Source of the DNA: Paraliobacillus sp044383835
Lineage (GTDB): Bacteria; Bacillota; Bacilli; Bacillales; Amphibacillaceae
Assembly (NCBI RefSeq): GCF_044383835.1
Contig: NZ_JBISEP010000012.1
Coordinates: 7,510 to 71,509 of the forward strand
Length of the DNA: 64,000 bases
Direction: 5' to 3'
Part shown: one piece after another, positions 17,443 to 27,349 of the stretch
Layout: every line of letters begins with the position of its first letter
Numbering within the stretch: position 1 is the stretch's first letter
The notes under the pieces: model-generated
What the model was told of the DNA's origin: nothing
The model's database searches: none
The model's input: the letters and a program-made list of their open reading frames with translations, nothing else
Program-made: the position numbers and the translations under genes

Positions 17443-20376
17443 ATGAAATCCAAAGTGTTTTTATGGTCATTTATTGCCCTGTTAATATTACCGCTAACAA
17501 TAGTAAAAGCTGACGATACCTTGGATACCGAATCAGCGAAACAATTTAACGAACCACGTTACCATCAAATGATTGATGAATGGAAGAAGAAAGGAATTGA
17601 TAGCGTTGCTCCACTGGAGTACGCTATCAATCCATCCTCATTCTTAGGCACAACAAGCGAATGGGTTGATCAAACTGATAGTGATGGTTATGGTAGCGAC
17701 GTAATTAATTGGCGGGATAATAATAAGGTAACATTTGAAGTCGAAGTTGAACAAGAAGGTCTGTATGAAATTGGATTTGATTATTATCCGCTTGGTGATG
17801 CCATCGTTCCAATTGAAGGTGCTATTCAAGTAAATGGTCAATACCCTTTTTCAGAGAGTCGACAAATTGTGTTCCCTATAGACTGGAAAAATGAAACAAA
17901 GGAGTTTGATGTTGATCGATTTGGTCATGAGGTTATTCCTAAGCAAGTCCCGATAGAAGCATGGCATCATATGAAAGTAGAGGATTCTAGTCATTTATAT
18001 ACACGTCCGCTTACTTTTCATTTAAATGAAGGAAAAAATACGATTTCATTGATTAACTTAAGGGGAAGTACGTTACTTGGAAAAGCATATGTGACTGCTC
18101 CGGAACAAGTTCCTAGCTACCAAGAATACATTGATCAATATTCCTCAGCTGAAAAAATCAATGACATCAAGATACAGGAAGCGGAGCAACCATTAAAAAA
18201 GAACAGTTCTTATATTCGCCCAGAATCCACTGAGGATCCATCAGTATATCCGTATGATAGTAATAAGCTGTATTTAAATACGTATGGTGGTGATTCTTGG
18301 AGTACGCCAGGTCAACAAGTGGATTGGGAGGTAAATGTAAAAAAAGCAGGTCTATATCGCATATCTTTTAAAGTTTACCAAGGAAATGATAGTGGAGATC
18401 CTGTGTTTCGCTCTGTATCAATCAACGGAGAAGTACCATTTAAAGAAGTAGAGCAATATCGTTTTCCGCAAAAAAATGAATGGTATAACGAAACATTTTC
18501 AGGAGAGGAGGACAAGCCATACTTATTTTACTTAGAAGAAGGCTCTAACCTTATTAGTTTAAAGGCTGATATATCCAAAAATAATCGTGTGATTTTTGCA
18601 ATAGATGATGTGATGAAACGTATTGAAGAAATTAGTTTATCTATACGAAAACTTACTGGTAACCAACAAGATCATTCAAGAGATTGGGATATAAGCGAGT
18701 ATCTTCCTGAAATAGAAGAAGATTTAATGAGTTGGGCACAAACGTTAAATAAAGAAGCTGATTATTTACTTACACTCAGTGGGGGTGTGAAAACAACAAA
18801 TGTTGTGTCCTTGCAAATAGCAGCGGAGAAACTACAAGCATTGGCAGATAAACCAGACGAGATTCCGAATCGAATGACAGAACTTTCCGAAGGTTCTAAT
18901 TCTGCTGCGCAAATGTTAGGTACAGCAATGACTAGTATACAAAAAAACCCATTATTAGTTGACCGTTTTTATTTGCATGGAGACAAATCTATACCTAAAG
19001 CAGAAGTAGGATTTTTCCCGAAAATAAAAAATTGGGCGACCCAATTTTTTCAATCATTTACAAAGGAAAATCTGGCGACATCAGAAGTAAAAGAAGAAAC
19101 GGTTGAAGTGTGGGTTAATCGACCACGTCAATATGTAGAATTATTACAGCACATGACCGATCAAAATTTCACTACAGAAACCGGTATTAAAGTGAAATAT
19201 TCAATTATGCCAGATGAACAAAAGTTAATCTTAGCAAATGCTGCTGGATCACAACCTGATTTGGCTCTAGGAATTAGTAATTGGTTACCTTATGAGTTAT
19301 CTATTAGGGGAGCAGCGGCTGATTTAAGACAATTTGAAGATTTCTCTGAAGTGGGAAGGAAATTTTCCCCCGGTGCTTTTTTACCATTAATCGTCGATGA
19401 TAGTATCTATGCTTTGCCAGAAACGCAAGACTTCTATGTACAGTATTACCGAAGAGATATACTGGAGACGTTAGATGTTCCAGTTCCAAATACATGGGAA
19501 GATGTGACGGAAATTCTTCCTGAATTACAGCGATATGGCATGAATTACTATACACCAATTGCTGGCGCCGTTGCGTTTAAGCCATTTCAGACAACAGCAC
19601 CGTTTATTTATCAATTTGGTGGAACATTATATGAAGAAGATGGCATTGGTACAACGATTGATAGTGAGTCATCGTTAGCAGGCATTCAATTTATGACCGA
19701 TTTAAACACGATATATAGTACACCGTTGCAAGTGCCGAATTTTTACAATCATTTTCGGTATTCCACGCTACCAATTGGTATTGCGGAGTTTGGAACCTAT
19801 GTACAGTTAACATCTGCTGCTCCAGAAATTTCGGGTTGGTGGGATATTGCTCCACATCCTGGTATAGAGCAAGAAGATGGGACGATTGAACGTTGGGCAA
19901 CAGGCTCAGGGCAATCAGGTATGATTTTTAAAGGTAGTGACAAAAAAGAACCAGCCTGGGAAGTTTTAAAATGGTGGATGTCAACAGAAACCCAGACTGA
20001 ATTTGCAACGACACTACAAACATTATATGGACCTGAATATATGTGGAATACAGCGAATCTTGATTCGTTTGCTCAATTACCATGGCCACAAGAGCACAAA
20101 GATGTAATTTTACAGCAGTGGGAGTATTTAAGAGAAGTTCCCAAAGCGCCCTATGCTTATATGGTGGAGCGAGAAATCAGTAACATTTGGAATCAGGTGG
20201 TGTTTGATGGGGAAAATACACGCTCAGCTACTGACGATAGTGTAATTACCATTGATCGGGAAATGCGCAGAAAGCTTGAAGAATTTGACTATATGAAGGA
20301 TGGCAAGGTACTTAAGCCATATCAAATTCCAACGATTGAGCAGGTTGAAGGGTGGCTAGGAGTAGATGAAAACTAG
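17443..20376 (+). CDS. Large secreted protein: carbohydrate-binding-like N-terminus fused to a family-1 binding protein
   Basis: The protein has 977 residues. A Sec signal peptide (about 1-23) lacks a lipobox Cys. Residues ~60-230 and ~255-390 resemble two beta-sandwich, CBM-like modules (each with a 'YEIGFDYYPLG'/'YRISFKVYQG' strand and NTISLINL/NLISLKAD end). A helical segment follows (~390-520), and residues ~555-977 form a second complete family-1 solute-binding domain (ETGIKVKYSIMPDEQ, DLALGISNW, ALPETQDFYVQYYRRD, TWEDVTEILPELQ). Such a fusion is far longer than an ordinary binding protein. It could hold polymer at the surface and hand pieces to the permeases. Its end overlaps the next permease gene by 11 bases, so it is cotranscribed with it. 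Confidence 0.8.
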   Translation: MKSKVFLWSFIALLILPLTIVKADDTLDTESAKQFNEPRYHQMIDEWKKKGIDSVAPLEYAINPSSFLGTTSEWVDQTDSDGYGSDVINWRDNNKVTFEVEVEQEGLYEIGFDYYPLGDAIVPIEGAIQVNGQYPFSESRQIVFPIDWKNETKEFDVDRFGHEVIPKQVPIEAWHHMKVEDSSHLYTRPLTFHLNEGKNTISLINLRGSTLLGKAYVTAPEQVPSYQEYIDQYSSAEKINDIKIQEAEQPLKKNSSYIRPESTEDPSVYPYDSNKLYLNTYGGDSWSTPGQQVDWEVNVKKAGLYRISFKVYQGNDSGDPVFRSVSINGEVPFKEVEQYRFPQKNEWYNETFSGEEDKPYLFYLEEGSNLISLKADISKNNRVIFAIDDVMKRIEEISLSIRKLTGNQQDHSRDWDISEYLPEIEEDLMSWAQTLNKEADYLLTLSGGVKTTNVVSLQIAAEKLQALADKPDEIPNRMTELSEGSNSAAQMLGTAMTSIQKNPLLVDRFYLHGDKSIPKAEVGFFPKIKNWATQFFQSFTKENLATSEVKEETVEVWVNRPRQYVELLQHMTDQNFTTETGIKVKYSIMPDEQKLILANAAGSQPDLALGISNWLPYELSIRGAAADLRQFEDFSEVGRKFSPGAFLPLIVDDSIYALPETQDFYVQYYRRDILETLDVPVPNTWEDVTEILPELQRYGMNYYTPIAGAVAFKPFQTTAPFIYQFGGTLYEEDGIGTTIDSESSLAGIQFMTDLNTIYSTPLQVPNFYNHFRYSTLPIGIAEFGTYVQLTSAAPEISGWWDIAPHPGIEQEDGTIERWATGSGQSGMIFKGSDKKEPAWEVLKWWMSTETQTEFATTLQTLYGPEYMWNTANLDSFAQLPWPQEHKDVILQQWEYLREVPKAPYAYMVEREISNIWNQVVFDGENTRSATDDSVITIDREMRRKLEEFDYMKDGKVLKPYQIPTIEQVEGWLGVDEN

Positions 20377-21256
20377 AAAAAGTTACAGTACAGCTGTATT
20401 TCTGGCACCGTATGTCATTATGTTTTTAACGTTTATTGTTATTCCGGTCGTAGTGGCAATTGGTTTATCTTTTACGTATTTTAATGCAATAGAAATGCCG
20501 TCATTTATTGGTTTGGCAAACTATGTAAATGTTATAACGCAAGATAATGTTTTCATGCAACATGTGTTACCTAACACATTAACTTTTGCATTAATTGTTG
20601 GCCCAGGAGGGTATCTCCTTTCCTTTATATTAGCCTGGATGTTAGCACAAATACCAAAAGTACCGAGAACGATTTTAGCGTTAATTATTTACTCTCCATC
20701 TATGACAGCTGGCATTGCTATGGCTGTTGTTTGGACGATTATATTTAGTGGTGATCAGACAGGTTATTTAAATGCCATACTCATTAATTTAGGTGTCATT
20801 TATGAACCAATTCAGTTCTTACAGTCTCCGGATCATTTAATGTTGATCATGATTATTGTCACTTTATGGGGGAGTGTGGGTGTAGGATTTTTGGCAATGC
20901 TATCTGGTGTATTAAACATTGATCAAGAGATTTATGAAGCGGCATACATTGATGGAATAAGAAATCGATTTCAAGAAATTATTTATATTACGATTCCATC
21001 TATGAAGCCTCAAATGTTATTTGGTGCCGTGATGGCAGTTGTCACAACATTCCAAGCAGGAGCTATTGGTGTCGAATTATCGGGAGCAAACCCAACACCA
21101 CAATATTCAGGACAACTAATGGTTAACCATATTGAAGACTTTGGATTTATTCGTTATGAAATGGGCTATGCGGCAGCAATTTCCGTATTACTCTTATTGT
21201 TTATTTATATATTTTCCAAAGTCGCATGGAAACTATTCGGTGAGAAAGAAGATTAA
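20366..21256 (+). CDS. Sugar ABC transporter permease (MalF-like), set A
   Basis: This is an integral membrane permease of 296 residues with six predicted helices. The cytoplasmic EAA loop is readable (EAAYIDGIRNRFQEIIYITIP, residues ~190-212), the site where the ATPase docks. It begins 11 bases inside the gene for the 977-residue binding protein and pairs with the next gene. No ATPase gene is found anywhere in this locus, so energy presumably comes from a shared MsmX-type ATPase encoded elsewhere, as is usual for Bacillaceae oligosaccharide importers. Confidence 0.92.
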   Translation: MKTRKSYSTAVFLAPYVIMFLTFIVIPVVVAIGLSFTYFNAIEMPSFIGLANYVNVITQDNVFMQHVLPNTLTFALIVGPGGYLLSFILAWMLAQIPKVPRTILALIIYSPSMTAGIAMAVVWTIIFSGDQTGYLNAILINLGVIYEPIQFLQSPDHLMLIMIIVTLWGSVGVGFLAMLSGVLNIDQEIYEAAYIDGIRNRFQEIIYITIPSMKPQMLFGAVMAVVTTFQAGAIGVELSGANPTPQYSGQLMVNHIEDFGFIRYEMGYAAAISVLLLLFIYIFSKVAWKLFGEKED

Positions 21257-21293
21257 CAGAAAGTAATTAATAACCTATTTAGGGGTGAGACAT

Positions 21294-22172
21294 ATGGCTT
21301 CATCTTTTCAAGGATCAAAAATTAATCCGGATAAATTTCATCGAAGTCAGCTGAAATTTTACCTGTTTTTAATTCCTTTGGCTGCATTCATGGCTTTGCC
21401 AATTGTGTATATTGCATCTCATGCTTTTAAACCAATTGATGAGTTATTTGCATATCCACCTCGTTTCTTTGTACAAAAACCAACATTTGAAAACTTCATT
21501 GACTTAGTGCATGTTACAAATGCTACTGGCGTTCCAATGACGAGATACTTGTTTAATAGTATTGTGATTACTTTAGTTGTTGTTTTATTAACGATTTTAA
21601 TTAGCACAATGGCTGGTTTTGTATTGTCAAAAAAACGATTTAAATTAAAAAAGACTATATTTGAGATTAACACATTAGCATTAATGTTCGTGCCAGCTGC
21701 TGTAGCGATACCGCGCTATCTATTAATTGATGAAATTGGATTACTAGATAGTTTCTGGGCACATATTTTACCATTGTTAGCGATGCCTATTGGATTATTT
21801 TTAGTGAAACAATTTATAGATCAGATTCCTAATGAATTAATAGAAGCTGCAAAAATAGATGGTGCTTCAGACTATAAGATATTTTCAAAGATTATCGTGC
21901 CATTAGTAAAGCCGGCAATAGCAACAATTGCTATTTTATCTTTCCAAGCAGTTTGGAATAATGTGGAAACATCAACGTTATTTATTAATGATGAGAATTT
22001 AAAAACGTTTGCATTTTTTATGTCGACGTTAGCTGGTAGTACAGGTAATAATGTGGCAGGTCAAGGAATGGCTGCTGCTGCGTCATTACTAATGTTTATA
22101 CCAAATTTGATTATTTTTATTATTTTACAAAGTCAAGTAATGAACACCATGGCACACTCTGGAATCAAGTAA
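21294..22172 (+). CDS. Sugar ABC transporter permease (MalG-like), set A
   Basis: This is the partner permease, 292 residues, six helices. The EAA loop is LIEAAKIDGASDYKIFSKIIVP (~183-204). I chose ATG 21294, with AGGGGTG just upstream; an in-frame GTG at 21285 lies inside that site. It is 37 bases after its partner. MalG-type proteins form the second half of the membrane channel. Substrate is inferred from context to be a gluco-oligosaccharide. Confidence 0.92.
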   Translation: MASSFQGSKINPDKFHRSQLKFYLFLIPLAAFMALPIVYIASHAFKPIDELFAYPPRFFVQKPTFENFIDLVHVTNATGVPMTRYLFNSIVITLVVVLLTILISTMAGFVLSKKRFKLKKTIFEINTLALMFVPAAVAIPRYLLIDEIGLLDSFWAHILPLLAMPIGLFLVKQFIDQIPNELIEAAKIDGASDYKIFSKIIVPLVKPAIATIAILSFQAVWNNVETSTLFINDENLKTFAFFMSTLAGSTGNNVAGQGMAAAASLLMFIPNLIIFIILQSQVMNTMAHSGIK

Positions 22173-22187
22173 AGAGGGGGAAGGGAC

Positions 22188-24212
22188 ATGAGGAAATTTT
22201 TTACTGCGTTATGCTGTTTTGGGTTAACCATGATGATGATCCCGCTCCAATCCTCTGCTTCTGATTCTGTTTCCTATAAGACAGAGACATTAACAGCCGA
22301 TGGTAAGGTGATTGAAACGCAATCAGCATACACTCCCATTGGAATATTTGGAAAAGATATAGAAATTGTCAATCCAGAAGATGTTTTTATGAATCATGAA
22401 GATCAGCTGTTCATTGTTGATTCGGGAACAAAATTGGTAACGAAATTTGATGAGGGTGGAAAGGTGCTTCAGCAATATGGCGAAGGACTACTACAACAAC
22501 CCCAAGGCATTCATGTTGATTGGAATAACAATGTGTATGTGACAGACTATGGACAACAAACCGTTTTTAAATTTAACGAGAGCGGAGATTTAAAGAAGCG
22601 TTATGACAAACCTGAGTCTCCGTTATTTGGAAAAAGTTCACCATATAAACCGCAAAAAGTATCGGTTGACCAACGTGGGAATTTATATATTGTTGGTGAA
22701 GGTGCAACAAATGGAATTATCCAACTAAATCAAGATGGAGAATTTCTTGGTTATTATGGTGTTAATATGACACGACCGTCTTTTGGAACTATTATTCAAA
22801 ATTTACTGACAACACAAAGAAAGAAAGCAAGTTTATTTATGAAAGTGCCACCTGCGCCTAATAACATAACGATAGATGAGCAAGGGTTGTTATATACCGT
22901 AACATCAGGAGTAACTTATGAGACAATACGAAAGTTGAATATTGCTGGGGCAAACATGCTTGATTCTGATATAACGGATGTAGCCAATCTACAAGACATT
23001 GCAATTGGACCGATTGGAAATATGTATGTAGTTGCTGATGATGGAATGATATATGAGTATGATCGTTTTGGTAATCTTTTGTTCATTTTTGGTGGGAAAG
23101 ATGATGGAACGGATCGTTTAGGGTTAATGCAACAGCCTTCTAGCATCACAGTTGATCAGGTCGGTCGCTTATTTGTAACAGATAGGGAAAATGGAGTCAT
23201 ACAGGTTTTTGAGCCGACGGCATTTACTACGATTCTACATGAAGGGTTAGCACTATATGCAGAAGGACACTATATTCAAAGTGAGCAATATTGGAATGAA
23301 GTCCTTCGATTGAATTCATCCTTTGGCTTAGCACATACTGCAAAAGGTGAGGCGCAGTATAAACAGCAGCAATATCACAAAGCGCTTGAAGCGTTTAAAT
23401 TAGGCAATGATAAAGAAGGTTATTCAGAGGCGTTTTGGGAAGTTAGACATCGTTTTATGCAAGATAATTTAGGCGCAATATTAATGGGTATTATTGTCTT
23501 ATTTCTGTTAAGATTTGTACTACTTATAGTTGATAGAAAAAAAGGTATTTTTAAACCATTTCGCACGACTACGAAAAAAATAAAACAAATAAAGCTGATA
23601 GAAGAATTATTATTTTTAGGGAGATTTATTACCCACCCAATTGATAGTCTATATTACTTAAAGGAATATCAAAAAGTGTCTAAATTATCAGCCATCATTC
23701 TTTTTGGTGTATTACTTCTTGAATATATACTCTCGATTAATTGGACTGGATTTTTATTCACTGATCGTTCAATGGAAGATATAAATCTCATCCTAGAAAT
23801 AGGTGTTTTACTGGTTCCTATCCTATTGTTTATTGTAGCTAATTATATGGTCAGCACAATCACAGACGGTGAAGGGAAATTCCGCGATGTTTTTATAGGA
23901 ACGATCTATTCTCTTGCACCAGTAATCTTATTTCTAGTACCTATTACATTATTATCAAATATGCTAACTTTTAATGAAGCGTTTATTTACGATTTTGCGA
24001 TGCAAATTATCATTATATGGTCTATTGTTTTATTATTTATTATGATCAAAGAAGTACATGACTTTACTTTTTTTGGAACGATTCGAAACATTTTAATTAC
24101 ACTATTTGCTATGTTTATTGCCGTATTAGTATTCTTTGTTATTTATTTATTATTTGATCAAGTATATGACTTTATCAGCTCGATCATTCAGGAGGTGATG
24201 CTACGTGTATAA
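22188..24212 (+). CDS. Signal-peptide protein with NHL beta-propeller, TPR-like and YIP1-type membrane domain
   Basis: The protein has 674 residues. After a signal peptide (about 1-24), residues ~45-345 hold repeated NHL/SMP-30-like blades (EDVFMNHEDQLFIVDSGT, GIHVDWNNNVYVTDYG, ITVDQVGRLFVTDREN). A short TPR-like pair follows (~350-410), then a membrane segment (~425-445), and a C-terminal multi-helix domain of YIP1 type (~485-670). The gene sits between two permease pairs and overlaps the following DUF5696 gene by eight bases. Proteins of this build occur with DUF5696 proteins in Paenibacillus-type sugar loci (from memory), but their role is unknown. It may be an accessory part of the importer. 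Confidence 0.75.
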   Translation: MRKFFTALCCFGLTMMMIPLQSSASDSVSYKTETLTADGKVIETQSAYTPIGIFGKDIEIVNPEDVFMNHEDQLFIVDSGTKLVTKFDEGGKVLQQYGEGLLQQPQGIHVDWNNNVYVTDYGQQTVFKFNESGDLKKRYDKPESPLFGKSSPYKPQKVSVDQRGNLYIVGEGATNGIIQLNQDGEFLGYYGVNMTRPSFGTIIQNLLTTQRKKASLFMKVPPAPNNITIDEQGLLYTVTSGVTYETIRKLNIAGANMLDSDITDVANLQDIAIGPIGNMYVVADDGMIYEYDRFGNLLFIFGGKDDGTDRLGLMQQPSSITVDQVGRLFVTDRENGVIQVFEPTAFTTILHEGLALYAEGHYIQSEQYWNEVLRLNSSFGLAHTAKGEAQYKQQQYHKALEAFKLGNDKEGYSEAFWEVRHRFMQDNLGAILMGIIVLFLLRFVLLIVDRKKGIFKPFRTTTKKIKQIKLIEELLFLGRFITHPIDSLYYLKEYQKVSKLSAIILFGVLLLEYILSINWTGFLFTDRSMEDINLILEIGVLLVPILLFIVANYMVSTITDGEGKFRDVFIGTIYSLAPVILFLVPITLLSNMLTFNEAFIYDFAMQIIIIWSIVLLFIMIKEVHDFTFFGTIRNILITLFAMFIAVLVFFVIYLLFDQVYDFISSIIQEVMLRV

Positions 24213-26466
24213 GAAATGGCTGCTAATACTTTTAGTAACAGTAATGGCTATTTCAGGTGTTGTAACAATTTTCGCAGAAGAAAATTCTAAAGCAGGTGAC
24301 CTAGTTGTAGAGTCTGAATTGATGGATAACACACTAAGGTATCAGTCTAATCAATATACACAACCTGAGCCCGAAATAGGTTTAATTGAACAGGATGTGT
24401 CTTTGGAGGGATTTGATCAAGTAGTTGAAAATGATGTTGCAGACTTATACGTCAACAAGGAATCACTTGCATTGAAAATTGTCGATAAACGGACTGGCTA
24501 TGTTTGGAGTTCAGGTCTTGATGAAAAAGAGCAATACAATTTAAATGACACGTGGACGAACTTAGCTCAGTCTGCCATCACGATTGAATATCTAGATGAT
24601 AAAGGGAAAGAGAAATCTGAGAGTATTTTAACGAGCGGGACGTCAGCTCAATTAACAGAGATGGAGGATGGTTTTAGGGCAACGATTCCTTTTGCTGATT
24701 CTGGTATATCTATTGATCTTGTTATTCAGCTAGATGGAAATGCTCTAGTCATTCATGTTCCAAACAGTAGCATACAAGAATCAGAGAGTAAACTACTTTC
24801 ATTACGAGCTTATCCATTCTTAGGAGGTGTAGAAAAAAACACCATCCCTGGTTACATGTTTATTCCGGATGGAAGCGGTGCATTGATGCGGTTCCAAGAA
24901 GATACAATTGGTGCAGACGCTCCATATCAAGCATGGGTTTATGGTTCTGATGAAGGATTTGCTCAGACTACAGAAAATAAAAAAAGTCGCGTGAATCCAG
25001 CACAAAAAATTTCAATGCCTGTATATGGATTAGTGCATGGAGTTAATCAAAATGGACTTTTCACTATCATAGAGAGTGGAGAGAAGTTTGGAGAATTGAT
25101 TGCATACCCTTCTGGTGTGTCATCAGATTTTAACTGGATTACGACTACCTATCATTATCGGTACAGTTATTTTCAGCCTACAAGTCAAAGTATGGATGGA
25201 TACAATACGTATCAAGAAGACCGGAATCCCTTTGACATAACTGAAAGAATTACGTTATTAGCCAATGATGATGCTAATTATGTAGGAATGGCCAAAAATT
25301 ATCAAACGTATTTGCTTGAGAATGGTCAATTATCTAAAGAAAAAGATGAAGTTGATGTCCGGTTAGAGTTTTTAGGTGCTGAAGTAAAGGACGGCTTATT
25401 ATGGGATTCCGTCTATCCAATGACAAAAGTTAGGGAAATTCCTAGATTTATTAATCGACTGAAGCAGAAAGATGTTGAAAATATGCATGTAGTATATCGG
25501 GGCTGGACTGAAGATGGTATGACTGGAACTTTACCAAACCGATTTCCAATAGAAGAAAAATTGGGTAAGTCTTCAGAGTTTGAATCAACACATAACTTTT
25601 TAGAAGAAGAGGATATAGACTTTTACTACTATACGGACTACACGAAGGCGTTTGATGGAGCGAAAGGGTTCTCAGGTCGTTCAGATGTTGCAAGAAAAAT
25701 AAACGCACAAACGATTGGTGATTCAGAGCATGGGACTAGTTTCTATTTTCTAAATCCTAAGAAGTCATTGGAAATAGCAAAAAACGACGTAGGTAAATAT
25801 AAAAAAAATAATATTTCTAATCTAGCTATTGATTCTACAGGATACGAATTATTTTCAGATTTTAGTAGTGAGTTAATGCGTACTGAAGTGGAAGATGCGT
25901 ATAAAGCGTTGATGCAATCGTTACAATCTGATGTAGGTTCGATAGCTATGTATCGACCGAATGACTATATGTGGCATTTAACAGATCGTTATCATGATAT
26001 TCCAATGTTTTCATCCAATTATAGCTTTGTATCTGACACTGTGCCGTTTATACAAATAGTGCTAAAAGGGTATTTGCCATACTACGCAACGTTTTCTAAT
26101 TTCCATTCGAATACACAAGATGATCTTTTACGAATGATTGAGTATGGAGCATATCCGTCCTTTTATTTAACGAAGGAGCCTTCCCATCTCTTAATAGATA
26201 CACCATCAAAGGATTTGTACACTACACAATTTGAAGAGTGGGAGTCGGCAATCGTTGAGCAAAACCTTACTATGCAACAAAGTCTTGGTCAAGTAGAAGG
26301 CGCCTCGATAATAAAACGTATCGTACATGATATAGGTGTCATAGAGGTTATATATTCTAATGGAAAATCAATGGTTGTAAATTATAATCATGAGTCGGTT
26401 GAAGTCAATGGGAAATTGGTTGATGGAAAAGGATTTCGTGTAATGGGCTGGGGGGATCAGTCTTGA
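24205..26466 (+). CDS. Exported DUF5696-type protein, role unknown
   Basis: The protein has 753 residues, starting at GTG 24205 inside the end of the previous gene with a strong AGGAGGTG site. A signal peptide is present (about 1-25). The middle has a beta-rich domain with GYMFIPDGSGALMRF (~215) and a C-terminal TIM-barrel-like part with DFYYYTDYT and NLAIDSTGYELFSDF, reminiscent of a glycoside hydrolase barrel without a family I can name. It is coupled to the propeller/YIP1 gene before it and to the permease after it (TTGA overlap). It is likely a surface part of the uptake apparatus or an uncharacterised glycosidase. Confidence 0.7.
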   Translation: MYKKWLLILLVTVMAISGVVTIFAEENSKAGDLVVESELMDNTLRYQSNQYTQPEPEIGLIEQDVSLEGFDQVVENDVADLYVNKESLALKIVDKRTGYVWSSGLDEKEQYNLNDTWTNLAQSAITIEYLDDKGKEKSESILTSGTSAQLTEMEDGFRATIPFADSGISIDLVIQLDGNALVIHVPNSSIQESESKLLSLRAYPFLGGVEKNTIPGYMFIPDGSGALMRFQEDTIGADAPYQAWVYGSDEGFAQTTENKKSRVNPAQKISMPVYGLVHGVNQNGLFTIIESGEKFGELIAYPSGVSSDFNWITTTYHYRYSYFQPTSQSMDGYNTYQEDRNPFDITERITLLANDDANYVGMAKNYQTYLLENGQLSKEKDEVDVRLEFLGAEVKDGLLWDSVYPMTKVREIPRFINRLKQKDVENMHVVYRGWTEDGMTGTLPNRFPIEEKLGKSSEFESTHNFLEEEDIDFYYYTDYTKAFDGAKGFSGRSDVARKINAQTIGDSEHGTSFYFLNPKKSLEIAKNDVGKYKKNNISNLAIDSTGYELFSDFSSELMRTEVEDAYKALMQSLQSDVGSIAMYRPNDYMWHLTDRYHDIPMFSSNYSFVSDTVPFIQIVLKGYLPYYATFSNFHSNTQDDLLRMIEYGAYPSFYLTKEPSHLLIDTPSKDLYTTQFEEWESAIVEQNLTMQQSLGQVEGASIIKRIVHDIGVIEVIYSNGKSMVVNYNHESVEVNGKLVDGKGFRVMGWGDQS

Positions 26467-27329
26467 AGCGCCTAACATTGAAACAAAAGAAAAGTTTAAT
26501 AGGATATAGTTTTATTGCACCTTGGTTAATCGGGTTTATAATTTTTACGGCTTATCCTTTAGGTTATTCATTATTCCTTAGCTTTCAGGAAGTAAAGATC
26601 AAACCTACAGGAATTGCAACCTCTTTCATTGGTATGGGAAATTATGAGTATGCTTTTGCAGTAGATGCTTTATTTATACAAAAGCTTTTGGATTTTTTGG
26701 AAGAGATAGTGATTTCTGTGCCAATAATTATTGTTTTTTCATTAATAATCGCTCTATTACTAAATCAAAAAATTCGATTTAAAGGTTTATTCCGAACTAT
26801 ATTTTTTCTTCCGGTAATCATTACAAGTGGTCCTGTTATTCAAGAGCTAATGAATCAAGGAGTTACAGCAATCCCATCTATTAAAGACTATGCAATTTTT
26901 CAGATGATGATGACGAACACAGAGGGGTTTTTAAACAGTATTATTATCTATTTAATGGATAACTTGATTGTGATTCTTTGGTTCTCTGGAGTACAAATTT
27001 TAATATTCTTAGCAGCTTTACAAAAGATGGATAAGCAAATTTATGAAGCTGCAAAAATAGATGGTGCTTCTAAATGGGAGCTTTTTTGGAAAATAACATT
27101 ACCAACCCTATTTCCGATGATTATTGTGAATTTAATCTATACCATTGTTACTTATTCTATTTTTGCTTTAAATCCGGTTGTTGGTCATATTCAAAGTAAT
27201 ATGTTTCAAATTGATACAGGGTTTGGATATGCATCTGCATTATCTTGGATTTATTTCATCATCATCGCCTTAGTACTAGTAATAAGTGTCGGCTTAATTT
27301 CGATAAGAAGCAATAGAAAATACGGATAA
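26463..27329 (+). CDS. Sugar ABC transporter permease (MalF-like), set B
   Basis: This is a second MalF-type permease, 288 residues, starting at TTG 26463, overlapping the DUF5696 stop by four bases with GGGGGATC upstream. Six membrane helices and the EAA loop QIYEAAKIDGASKWELFWKI are visible. It is distinct from set A, so the locus encodes two importers or two alternative channels, but again no ATPase. The close coupling to the DUF5696 gene suggests those two proteins work together. Confidence 0.9.
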   Translation: MKRLTLKQKKSLIGYSFIAPWLIGFIIFTAYPLGYSLFLSFQEVKIKPTGIATSFIGMGNYEYAFAVDALFIQKLLDFLEEIVISVPIIIVFSLIIALLLNQKIRFKGLFRTIFFLPVIITSGPVIQELMNQGVTAIPSIKDYAIFQMMMTNTEGFLNSIIIYLMDNLIVILWFSGVQILIFLAALQKMDKQIYEAAKIDGASKWELFWKITLPTLFPMIIVNLIYTIVTYSIFALNPVVGHIQSNMFQIDTGFGYASALSWIYFIIIALVLVISVGLISIRSNRKYG

Positions 27330-27349
27330 GGATCGGAGTTGGTATCGCT

